From NCBI GenBank assembly GCA_037138055.1, contig JBAXJB010000022.1:1-25759 (forward strand): a DNA stretch of 25,759 bases, read 5' to 3'. Position 1 is the stretch's first letter. The number at the start of each line of letters is the position of its first letter. The DNA comes from CAITNM01 sp037138055. GTDB lineage: Bacteria > Pseudomonadota > Alphaproteobacteria > Paracaedibacterales > CAITNM01. Below the pieces are notes generated by a model. That model was not told the DNA's origin and did not search any database. It was given only the letters and a program-made list of their open reading frames with translations. The position numbers and the translations under genes are program-made. Shown piece by piece: positions 14,898-21,689 of the stretch.

Positions 14898-15998
14898 TTA
14901 ACTAGCTGTTCCAACAGTGATGTTACGCGCCCAGTTTGAACCTGCACCTAACACGATTGAAGAACCTGATTGCATAAGCACTGTTCCAGATAAAGCTGCA
15001 TCCATACCAGTTGACACTGTAGTAGTTGGGTGAGCTGCTGACATACTATCATCTCCAGACCAATAAATGCAGAACGAAGGATGCCAACCTGTTGGCGGCT
15101 CAAAGTTTAGGGGGACCCCTCCGTAGCTAATACCGCCGTCCACTATGTCGGATGTCTGCCAAGATGAATACCCCGCGCCTTCTCCCCAACTGTCGGCGCT
15201 AAAACTTACGAAACTTCCAGGCCAAGCAATAGCAGCTGCGCCAGATTTAAAAAATCCATCTGCCGTATCGAAGGTGTATGTCACGGAGCTAGTAAGTGCA
15301 CTACCAACGTCTACGTTCGCATCCACCACAATACTTCCACCTGATTGTACAGTTAGTGCACTGGTAACTTCGCTTTCTGCTGATTCATCTACGCCTGCAA
15401 GCTGAAGTGCTGCTCCATTTGCTATTTGAATAGGTGCAACAGGTGCTTTGCCACTTTGTACATACAATGTGCCAGCATCCACATTTATTCCTGCTAAAGC
15501 TGCAGAAGCACTTAAGTCTGATGCAACTTTCATAACGCCAGCACCAGTTTTGTGCACTAATCCTGTTCCTGTAGGGGCAGCATTTAATGTTGCCGTATAT
15601 GTGCTATCTACCTGAACTGTACCAGCTGATGTAAACGCAAACGTGCCAGTATTCATAGTTCCTACAATTTCTAATGTTGCAGTGTTAGCAGCAGCTGTTA
15701 CTGGGTCAGTACCAGATGCAGCAAAAGTTACCGCTGAAGATGCCCCATTTAAATTGCTAGCTGAACTTACGGAAACCTTACCGCCATGAATACCTAAAGC
15801 ACCAATAGCATTAGTACCGCTAAGAGCAAGTGAACCTGCATTAGTTTTGTTTAAAGTTCCAACCGAAATTGCACCGCTATGGCTTGCACTATCGGTGCCT
15901 TCAACGTCAATAGTCATGGATGTTGCAAATGTCGTGTTCCATGTTGATGCAGCCACTACCGTTAGTAGTGCTACTGTTAATTTATGTATTCTTTTCAT
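14898..15998 (-). CDS. Secreted autotransporter-passenger-like (beta-helix) surface protein without barrel
   Basis: This 366-residue protein has a signal peptide (KLTVALLTVVAASTWNTTFA) and a body of short Gly/Ser/Ala/Thr-rich beta repeats (GSLALSGTNAIGALGIHGGK, GAGVMKVASDL, AGTLYVQSGKAP, NGAALQLAG, SALTVQSGGSIVV). This is the pattern of autotransporter-associated beta-strand repeats that form beta-helices. There is no C-terminal outer-membrane barrel and no terminal aromatic residue (it ends NITVGTAS), so it is not a complete autotransporter. A Trp-rich patch (about residues 260-320) interrupts the repeats. AAGGAA lies 7 bases before the start. A poly-C tract and an ATTT repeat lie upstream and may vary expression. 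Function unknown; adhesin-like role is inference. Confidence 0.72.
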   Translation of the reverse strand: MKRIHKLTVALLTVVAASTWNTTFATSMTIDVEGTDSASHSGAISVGTLNKTNAGSLALSGTNAIGALGIHGGKVSVSSASNLNGASSAVTFAASGTDPVTAAANTATLEIVGTMNTGTFAFTSAGTVQVDSTYTATLNAAPTGTGLVHKTGAGVMKVASDLSASAALAGINVDAGTLYVQSGKAPVAPIQIANGAALQLAGVDESAESEVTSALTVQSGGSIVVDANVDVGSALTSSVTYTFDTADGFFKSGAAAIAWPGSFVSFSADSWGEGAGYSSWQTSDIVDGGISYGGVPLNFEPPTGWHPSFCIYWSGDDSMSAAHPTTTVSTGMDAALSGTVLMQSGSSIVLGAGSNWARNITVGTAS

Positions 15999-16046
15999 GA
16001 GTATTTCCTTGTTCTAAAAAATGTGAATAACAATTGTTAGATTACA

Positions 16047-16054
16047 GGGGGGGG
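16047..16054. repeat. Eight-base homopolymer tract (poly-C on the coding strand)
   Basis: An uninterrupted G8 on the plus strand reads C8 in the leader or promoter of the minus-strand surface protein gene, about 49 bases before its start codon. In an AT-rich spacer such a tract is conspicuous and is a typical slippage substrate. Confidence 0.8.
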
Positions 16055-16076
16055 TATTAAAATTTAGTTAAATATT

Positions 16077-16112
16077 AAATAAATAAATAAACAAATAAAT
16101 AAATAAATAAAT
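16077..16112. repeat. Tetranucleotide repeat (AAAT)3-AAAC-(AAAT)5
   Basis: Nine tandem 4-base units with one interruption span 36 bases. They lie 79-114 bases upstream of the minus-strand surface protein start, in a position where change in unit number would alter promoter spacing or upstream contacts. The surrounding DNA (16060-16140) is almost pure A/T. Confidence 0.85.
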
Positions 16113-16151
16113 AAAACTAATTATTTAATTGTTTTTATTTAAAAGGAAGTG

Positions 16152-16254
16152 GATATTATTCACTGGATCATCACGTCGCTTACGCTCCTCATGAAGACGA
16201 AAGTGGGAAGCGTCTCCCAGAGCCCTGAAAGGGCGTAGGGGTCCAGTGGGTAAT
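16152..16254 (+). repeat. Dispersed palindromic element, copy B (intact-looking)
   Basis: The left part (16152-16214) matches 8584-8645. The ends are inverted: ATTATTCACTGGATC at about 16156-16170 can pair with the segment ending GTCCAGTGGGTAAT at about 16253, with only G-U deviations. Inside is a small hairpin GCCCT-GAA-AGGGC. The unit is about 100 bases, has no coding capacity, and sits between the surface-protein leader and the end of the flagellin gene. Confidence 0.75.
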
Positions 16255-16293
16255 TTCATGATGGTATATAAGTAGATTGTATCTTGGGCTTAA

Positions 16294-17667
16294 TTAATGT
16301 CCGCGCAGACTATCTGCCACTAAATGGCCAAGCTGATCATACGCCCTAAATTCGGTTTTTAAAGCAGCCATTGCGGCTTCCTTAAGTGCTTTTAATCGTT
16401 CTGTGTTAGTAATAGCTTCAGCAAAATCAACATCTTCTAATGCAGATAAATCCTCTTGCAGATTTAAGACTATTTCTCCCATGTTTTCTTCAAGATCTTC
16501 AAACCGTGAACTATACGATGAAGAAATACGCGTCATTTCATTTAAAACATTGGTTAGCGCCGCATCAATAGCAGAAATGGCAGCTTGCGCATTAGATTGA
16601 GTTGTTAAGTCAGGAATTGCAGAGCTAAAAATTGCATCTGCTCTCATGTCTGAAAAGGTTACTGTCGTAATGCCAGAGGCTGCGATTGTGCCACTTACAA
16701 GACCTGCATTTTCAGGAGCAGTACCACCAATAATAATTGGATTTACTGACAACAAAGACACCGCACTTGAATATGTTGCAGACGCAGGACCCGCTACGTT
16801 ATTTTCACTAATTCCTGAGTATACAATAGTCAACTCGTCTCCACTGTAAGCATTTATCTGTAAATGACCATTCACATTTGTAGCACTAATGCTTAAATCC
16901 AATAAGTCAGGACATTGATTAATGGCAGCAGTCACTTTACCTATGACTTTATCAACTGAATCAGTCTCTGCAAAAGGCCCCACATGCACTTCGACACCAT
17001 TAATAATAATCACAGGATCTGCTGCCGATATATTGCTGAATTCACCGCTCCCGGTAGCAGATGCCAATATTGATGCCGTCACTTGCGTGATACTTGTTTG
17101 CGCATTGATTGCTGCTGCTATTTCTAAAGCGCTTGCTCCTACTGCCCCAACATTCACACCATTTATTGTTAAATCGTCATCATTAAGTTCTGTAGTAATA
17201 TCTGTCCCCGTTACACTTGCTTCTATGACGTTAGAACTTGTTTGGCAGTTCATGAAAAAAGATCCGTCAAGTAAAGTCCTAGACCCCCAAGTAGCACACG
17301 CATTTGAGCTAATCTGTTCCACATGATTCTGAAACACTGCATTCATGTCATTTCGGTCTTGACTCATATGCGTACCATTACTTGCTTGTATTGCCAGCGT
17401 TCTCATTTTATTGAGGATTTCAGTGTTAGCACGCAGAGTTCCCCAAGCAATTTCGGCAGTATTTTTTGCCTGAGTAACAACGCTTTGCACACGCTTTGTC
17501 GTTGAAATTTCCATGTTTATATTCTTTGCAAGAATTGATGCCGATGGGTCACTGGCAGGATTAGGATTTTTTAACCCAGAAGCTATCTGCGCTTGGGCAT
17601 TGCCAAGGCTTTTATCCGTGCGCCCCATTTGTCTAAGAATGCTTTGTGCACCAGCATCGATCTTCAT
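16294..17667 (-). CDS. fliC: Flagellin
   Basis: This 457-residue protein has the conserved flagellin ends. The N-terminal D0/D1 helices contain SLGNAQAQIASGLKNPNPAS, AEIAWGTLRANTEILNKMRT and LAIQASNGT (up to about residue 135, ending WGSRTLLDGSF). The C-terminal helix is within AISAIDAALTNVLNEMTRIS and the following 90 residues. The variable middle holds two flagellin-IN-type segments (LTINGVNVGAVGASALEIAA at about 166, IIINGVEVHVG at about 220). FlgL shares the same ends, but length and the sigma-54 promoter favour flagellin. GAGGAA lies 5 bases before the ATG. FliS (1990-2385) and FliD (160-1980) in this window would chaperone and cap it. It implies a motile or formerly motile stage. Confidence 0.87.
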   Translation of the reverse strand: MKIDAGAQSILRQMGRTDKSLGNAQAQIASGLKNPNPASDPSASILAKNINMEISTTKRVQSVVTQAKNTAEIAWGTLRANTEILNKMRTLAIQASNGTHMSQDRNDMNAVFQNHVEQISSNACATWGSRTLLDGSFFMNCQTSSNVIEASVTGTDITTELNDDDLTINGVNVGAVGASALEIAAAINAQTSITQVTASILASATGSGEFSNISAADPVIIINGVEVHVGPFAETDSVDKVIGKVTAAINQCPDLLDLSISATNVNGHLQINAYSGDELTIVYSGISENNVAGPASATYSSAVSLLSVNPIIIGGTAPENAGLVSGTIAASGITTVTFSDMRADAIFSSAIPDLTTQSNAQAAISAIDAALTNVLNEMTRISSSYSSRFEDLEENMGEIVLNLQEDLSALEDVDFAEAITNTERLKALKEAAMAALKTEFRAYDQLGHLVADSLRGH

Positions 17668-17701
17668 AAATTCCTCAATCTCTTACTACCTATTTTACTG
17701 A

Positions 17702-17717
17702 TGCAAAATTCGAGCCA
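17702..17717 (-). promoter_or_regulatory. Sigma-54-type (-24/-12) promoter of flagellin
   Basis: Read on the minus strand, TGGCTCGAATTTTGCA matches TGGCACG-N4-TTGCA at all but one fixed position, with both the -24 GG and the -12 GC. The start of transcription would fall near 17691, giving a leader of about 24 nt that contains the GAGGAA ribosome site. Confidence 0.75.
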
Positions 17718-17776
17718 AGCTTGAAACAAAGCGATAGTCATAAAGAATTAAATCTACAATTTATTTTAAATAATCG

Positions 17777-17931
17777 TTAACTATTTTTGATTATTACTAA
17801 TAGTAAGCATTGCTCACACGGATGATTAGTTATCACGTCATGCTTTACAGCAAGAACCTATGCTTACAGAAGGAAATCTCCTGGCTGCTCTTGCTGAATT
17901 TGGTGACAACCCCATATTAAGGAGATTTTTT
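17777..17931 (+). promoter_or_regulatory. Conserved leader 1 of the tandem secreted family
   Basis: This is the first of four related upstream regions, running from TTAACTATTTTT to ATATTAAGGAG and the start codon. It includes AGCAAGA (17849-17855) complementary to TCTTGCT (17889-17895). AAATCTCCT (17874-17882) is exactly complementary to AGGAGATTT (17920-17928), which contains the ribosome binding site. TGCT/AGCA (17841-17844/17849-17852) forms a competing small hairpin. It most resembles leader 4. A regulatory RNA role is inferred. Confidence 0.6.
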
Positions 17932-18876
17932 ATGATTACACACTTTAAATATATATTCACAACTATAGCTATTATTGGCTCATATCTTGGGGCAACAACT
18001 ACGGCTTATCTTCCTGGAGATGAATCACCAACTGCAAAATTTAGAAATGATATTATAAGAATAGGTGCAGCAGGTGGATTTGATGGTTTTACAGCACCTG
18101 GCAGAAACTGCAAGGCACTTTACATTACCTTGGTAGAATCAGGCACGGCAGCCCAAGCAAATAATGTTCATACAAATAGCTACACAGGATCTGGAGAGAT
18201 TCCTCATCTTTCCAGTGCCATTAAAGATATCTGGATCGAAGGAGATGCGCATGGATTTGATACTCTTGTTTCAGGAGGCGCTGCTTACGCCCTATTTACT
18301 CCTGCTGCCGAAACCACCATTCACTTTTTGCTAACCAGAGCGCCGGCAACTAGCCCTCACTCGTGGTTCCAGGGCCCTCTTCTCGCTAAATGCAGGCTGG
18401 TAATTGAGCCTGACTCTGCAGACCCATTCATTAATACTGTATTACCAATGGCAGGCGGAAACATCATAATAGGCTCTGCTGTATCTCCGGCGGTTGGTTT
18501 TTCTACATTGTTAAGTACCATTACTGCACCTTGTCCTATTCAAAGATACCCAAGCATGGCTGCTAAAAATGCTCATGATAAAGCCTTAATAACATTAAGA
18601 GAAGCCACAACATTCCCCTATCCGGTTAATGGCATTAGCTTAAGCGGGCCTTATCAGGTTGCATTTAATGCGACTTCTGATCTTGTCGACCCTTCAGCTG
18701 ATTCTGCAAATGCTGGATACACTATTGCAGCCCACAAAACACTTTCGCTTGATGCTGCGTTTGCGCCACTACCTGGCATTCGCTCACTACTTGTGGAAGG
18801 AGGAACATCTCATATTAAGGTCGTAACATCTCCAATACCATTACCAAAAATATCTACCATAAATCCACACAACTAA
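17932..18876 (+). CDS. Secreted protein, tandem paralogue family member 1
   Basis: This 314-residue protein belongs to a family of four tandem copies that I do not recognise. It has a short signal sequence (KYIFTTIAIIGSYLGATT) and a beta-rich mature part. Blocks shared with the others are IIRIGAAGGFDGFT, ALYITLVESGT, IHFLLTRAPATSP, WFQGPL, RLVIEPDSADPFINTVLP, CPIQRYP, VNGISLSG and SDLVDPSADSANAGY. Cys154 and Cys201 are conserved at a spacing of exactly 47 in all four, suggesting a disulfide. AAGGAG lies 6 bases before ATG 17932; an in-frame upstream start at 17860 lies inside the conserved leader and is rejected. It lacks the insertion (about residues 113-126 of member 2) seen in members 2 and 4. 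Confidence 0.85.
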   Translation: MITHFKYIFTTIAIIGSYLGATTTAYLPGDESPTAKFRNDIIRIGAAGGFDGFTAPGRNCKALYITLVESGTAAQANNVHTNSYTGSGEIPHLSSAIKDIWIEGDAHGFDTLVSGGAAYALFTPAAETTIHFLLTRAPATSPHSWFQGPLLAKCRLVIEPDSADPFINTVLPMAGGNIIIGSAVSPAVGFSTLLSTITAPCPIQRYPSMAAKNAHDKALITLREATTFPYPVNGISLSGPYQVAFNATSDLVDPSADSANAGYTIAAHKTLSLDAAFAPLPGIRSLLVEGGTSHIKVVTSPIPLPKISTINPHN

Positions 18877-18900
18877 AAGCTTCTAAAGCTTCTCCACCAG

Positions 18901-18931
18901 CCCCTTCGTTTAATTAAACGGAGGGGTTTTT
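18901..18931 (+). terminator. Rho-independent terminator after family member 1
   Basis: CCCCTTCGTTT (18901-18911) pairs with AAACGGAGGGG (18916-18926), 11 bp including one G-U, with a 4-nt loop and a following TTTTT. It makes member 1 a single-gene transcript. The rest of the gap to 19120 is A/T-rich with no open frame of note. Confidence 0.92.
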
Positions 18932-19120
18932 ATGATTTGGCATCATCTACGGTAGCTCAACAATCTCATCATCCCGCACTTATTCAATCTATACCTAGAC
19001 TATTTGAATAATCATTACGCAAATAGCTTTAGTCTTTCAAATAATACCTAAAGTATAGATTCATAAAATAGGTAATAATTAAATAAATATAGCAATTAAT
19101 ACTATTTAATTAAATATTTA

Positions 19121-19263
19121 TTAACTATTTTTATTTATAAATATTAATAAGCATGACAACTCATGAAAAGTTCGTGGTCGCGTTCTGCTGCATAGCAAGA
19201 CAAATGAATTTCAAGCTGTTCTTGTTGACTTAAATGAAACTTTAATATTAAGGAGACTTTATT
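19121..19263 (+). promoter_or_regulatory. Conserved leader 2 of the tandem secreted family
   Basis: It aligns with leader 3 almost throughout (TTAACT, TTTTTATTTATAAATATTA, TAAGCAT, TTCGTGGTCGCGTTCTGCT, CATAGCAAG, TTAATATTAAGGAGA). AGCAAGA (19194-19200) pairs with TCTTGTT (19220-19226) through one G-U. AATGAA at 19203-19208 can pair with TTTATT just before the start codon, a weaker form of the ribosome-site pairing seen in leaders 1 and 4. Confidence 0.55.
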
Positions 19264-20217
19264 ATGATTAAACAATTTAAACAAATGTTAGGACTAGCTG
19301 CGACCATAAGTTCATGCTTTGCAGCTACTGTTTACACTCCGGGATTTGAACTGGCCGATGGGTCTAGAAGTGATATTATTCGCGTTGGAAGCGCTGGAAG
19401 CTTTTCAGCATATACCGACCCTAGCAAAAGTGTTAAGGCGCTTTATATAACACTTGTAGCATCAGGTACAACTGCAGAACCGAATAACGTTCCTACTTTT
19501 AGTACGTATACAGATACTGGCATGTTGCGTCATCTTCCTTCTACAATTAAAGACGTGTACATAATGGGCGATGCTACAGACTTTTCTACCCTTGTTTTAG
19601 GAAACTCTCTTCATACTTACTATAGCCCTGCTTATCGTCCTGCGGCTTATGCTTTACCTACACCTGCAGAAAAAACAACTGTTCATTTCTTGCTATCTCA
19701 CGCTCCTGCTGTTAGTCCTCTCCTTTGGTTCCAAGGACCACTTCCGGCTGCATGTAAATTAGTAATTGAACCAGGTTCGGCAGATCCATTTATAAATACT
19801 GTATTGCCTCTAGCAGGCGGTAAAATTGTAATTGGTGCTCCTGTTGCTCCTGAAGCTGGTTTTTCTGATTTGTTAGCTGGAAGTTCAGGACCATGCCCAA
19901 TTCAAAGGCATCCTAAATTATTGGTAGAAGACGCTCACGACAAAGCAGTTATGACACTAGCAGAAGCTACATCTTTCAATGATGCTGTTAATGGAATTAG
20001 TTTGGCTGGCGCATTCCCGGTTACTTTTTACAAACCTTCTGATCTTGTTGATCCTGCTGCTAACTCTGCGGAAGCTGGATACGTTGTTGGTGAACGTACC
20101 ACACTTACACTTTTCGGTAAGCATGGTGTATTGCCAGAAGTAAACGCTACTCTTACTGCTGGAAGCACATCTAAGCTTGTAGTGGCATCAGCTGCTCCTA
20201 AGTTACCAATAGTATAA
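19264..20217 (+). CDS. Secreted protein, tandem paralogue family member 2
   Basis: This 317-residue copy has the signal sequence MIKQFKQMLGLAATISSCFA and the family blocks IIRVGSAGSFSAYT, ALYITLVASGT, HLPSTIKDVYIMGDATDFSTL, VHFLLSHAPAVSPLLWFQGP, KLVIEPGSADPFINTVLPLA, CPIQRHP, VNGISLAG and SDLVDPAANSAEAGY. Cys164 and Cys211 keep the 47-residue spacing. A 14-residue insertion around residues 113-126 (GNSLHTYYSPAYRP) is shared with member 4 only. The C-terminus SKLVVASAAPKLPIV is shared with member 3. Ribosome site AAGGAG at 19250-19255. Product role unknown; exported and probably extracellular or periplasmic. Confidence 0.87.
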   Translation: MIKQFKQMLGLAATISSCFAATVYTPGFELADGSRSDIIRVGSAGSFSAYTDPSKSVKALYITLVASGTTAEPNNVPTFSTYTDTGMLRHLPSTIKDVYIMGDATDFSTLVLGNSLHTYYSPAYRPAAYALPTPAEKTTVHFLLSHAPAVSPLLWFQGPLPAACKLVIEPGSADPFINTVLPLAGGKIVIGAPVAPEAGFSDLLAGSSGPCPIQRHPKLLVEDAHDKAVMTLAEATSFNDAVNGISLAGAFPVTFYKPSDLVDPAANSAEAGYVVGERTTLTLFGKHGVLPEVNATLTAGSTSKLVVASAAPKLPIV

Positions 20218-20241
20218 CATCTATTTCTACAATCCTTAGTT

Positions 20242-20276
20242 GCTCCCTCATTTGTGAAATTCATAAATGGGGGAGC
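20242..20276 (+). terminator. Long hairpin after family member 2
   Basis: GCTCCCTCATTT (20242-20253) pairs with AAATGGGGGAGC (20265-20276), 12 bp with one G-U, and the loop can fold further (TGAA/TTCA). No T-tract follows, so termination efficiency is uncertain, but its place 25 bases after the stop fits. Confidence 0.65.
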
Positions 20277-20350
20277 TCTCCATATTAGATGATAGTTAAC
20301 AAAATAATTAAATATAAATTATTTATTATTTATTTATATTTAATTATATA

Positions 20351-20493
20351 TTAACTGTTTTTATTTATAAATATTATTAAGCATTACATTCCTGACAGAT
20401 TCGTGGTCGCGTTCTGCTTCATAGCAAGGCAAATAAATATCAGAACTGCTCTTGTTGAATTAAGTAAAAATTTAATATTAAGGAGAATTTATT
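20351..20493 (+). promoter_or_regulatory. Conserved leader 3 of the tandem secreted family
   Basis: It is close to leader 2 over its whole 143 bases. AGCAAGG (20423-20429) pairs with TCTTGTT (20450-20456) using G-U pairs, so the stem is kept although the sequence changed. AATAAAT (about 20432-20438) is complementary to ATTTATT immediately before the start codon. Confidence 0.55.
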
Positions 20494-21432
20494 ATGATTA
20501 AAATGTTTAAGTATCTCATGGTATTACCTGCTATTATTGGCTCATACCTTGTAGCACCACCTGTAACCACTTATTTTCCTGGTGTTGAATTAGAAAATGG
20601 CACAAGACACGACACTATATTAGTTGGAGGTGCCGGTGGATTTAGTGGGTTCACCCAACCAAGCAGCAAAATTAAAGCACTCTATATAGAGTTCGTACAA
20701 TCAGGAACAACTGCCGTTGCTAACACAACTCACACCTACACGGGAGGCGGCACCGTCCCTCATCTTCCGACTACGCTACAACACCTTTGGATTGGAGGCG
20801 ATGCTCTTGGGTTTAACACGCTGATGGAGACTGACTACACTTTATTTTCTTTGCCCACACCTGCTGTTGGCACAATCATTCACTTTGCACTTACCAGACA
20901 ACCAGCAGCAAGACCCGCACATTGGTTCCAATACATCCTTCCAGCTGCTTGTAAACTTGTAGTTGAACCCGCTTCAGCAGATCCATATATACTATCTGCT
21001 GTTCCAGTAAGTGGTGGGACGATTGTCCTTGGTTCAAATGTTACCGTTCAAGCTGGCTTTAATACTGAACTGAATAGCGCGGTATATCCATGCACTATTC
21101 AAAGACATCCGAACATAGCGGCTAGTGACGCTCATAGTAAGGCTAGACTGACAATAAGCGAAAATACAACTTTCCCTTGGGCTGTAAATGGCATCAGTTT
21201 AAACGCAGGAGAATCATGCGCGTCGACATTTTTGGCGAATTCTGACCTTGTTGACCCTACAGCAGCAGCAGCTGTAGATTTAACTGCTGGTAGCACCGAT
21301 GCTATTTGTACGCTTTCTCTTTATGCAGCATCTGCAGACCTTCCAACATACACTAGCACCGTATCTGCCGGATCTAAGGTTGTTGTAGCTACATCTGCAC
21401 CAAAATTACCTTCCATTAGCCTATACCACTAA
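20494..21432 (+). CDS. Secreted protein, tandem paralogue family member 3
   Basis: This 312-residue copy is the most divergent. It keeps the signal sequence (MIKMFKYLMVLPAIIGSYLVA) and the blocks ILVGGAGGFSGFT, ALYIEFVQSGT, HLPTTLQHLWIGGDALGFNTL, IHFALTRQPAARPAHWFQ, KLVVEPASADPYI, TIQRHP, VNGISLNAG and SDLVDPTAA. Cys153 and Cys200 are again 47 residues apart, and extra cysteines occur in its C-terminal third (GESCAST, AICTLSL). It lacks the 14-residue insertion of members 2 and 4. Ribosome site AAGGAG at 20480-20485. No known family recognised. Confidence 0.86.
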   Translation: MIKMFKYLMVLPAIIGSYLVAPPVTTYFPGVELENGTRHDTILVGGAGGFSGFTQPSSKIKALYIEFVQSGTTAVANTTHTYTGGGTVPHLPTTLQHLWIGGDALGFNTLMETDYTLFSLPTPAVGTIIHFALTRQPAARPAHWFQYILPAACKLVVEPASADPYILSAVPVSGGTIVLGSNVTVQAGFNTELNSAVYPCTIQRHPNIAASDAHSKARLTISENTTFPWAVNGISLNAGESCASTFLANSDLVDPTAAAAVDLTAGSTDAICTLSLYAASADLPTYTSTVSAGSKVVVATSAPKLPSISLYH

Positions 21433-21442
21433 AAATAAAACT

Positions 21443-21478
21443 TAATGACTCTTTCGTATAGAAACGAGAGAGTCATTA
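21443..21478 (+). terminator. Long hairpin after family member 3
   Basis: TAATGACTCTTTCGT (21443-21457) pairs with ACGAGAGAGTCATTA (21464-21478) as a 15-bp stem with one G-U and a 6-nt loop, 11 bases past the stop. The following TCTTAAAT is a weak T-tract. Confidence 0.75.
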
Positions 21479-21533
21479 TCTTAAATAATCAACAAAAATA
21501 CCAAAAATATAACTCATAGAGTTTCATAATATA

Positions 21534-21689
21534 TTAACTTTTTTTCACTATTAATATTATTAAGCATTGTTCACACGGATGATACGTAGATGATCTTTGC
21601 TTTTCCGCAAGAAGTTATATTACTTAGGTGAATTTCCAAATTTGTTCTTGCTGAGCTTGGTAACAACTTAATATTAAGGAGATTCTATA
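21534..21689 (+). promoter_or_regulatory. Conserved leader 4 of the tandem secreted family
   Basis: It resembles leader 1 (AAGCATTG, TCACACGGATGAT, TTGCTGAG, TTGGTAACAAC). GCAAGAA (21607-21613) is perfectly complementary to TTCTTGC (21645-21651). GAATTTCC (21630-21637) can pair with GGAGATTC (21678-21685), which contains the ribosome site, with one G-U. Compared with leader 1, both sides of this second pairing changed in step. Confidence 0.6.

Noticed and set aside
16077..16112. Tetranucleotide array considered as part of a CRISPR or origin
   Set aside because: Units are 4 bases without spacers and no DnaA boxes or replication genes are near; a simple-sequence repeat explains it.
16922..17326. 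Plus-strand 134-codon frame across the flagellin gene
   Set aside because: It lies wholly antisense to a well-supported flagellin, has no ribosome site or recognised domain, and its composition mirrors the flagellin codons.
17777..21689. Four evenly spaced conserved leaders considered as a CRISPR-like or attachment-site array
   Set aside because: Each lies directly upstream of a paralogous gene and ends in a ribosome site, so shared duplication of gene plus promoter is the simpler reading.
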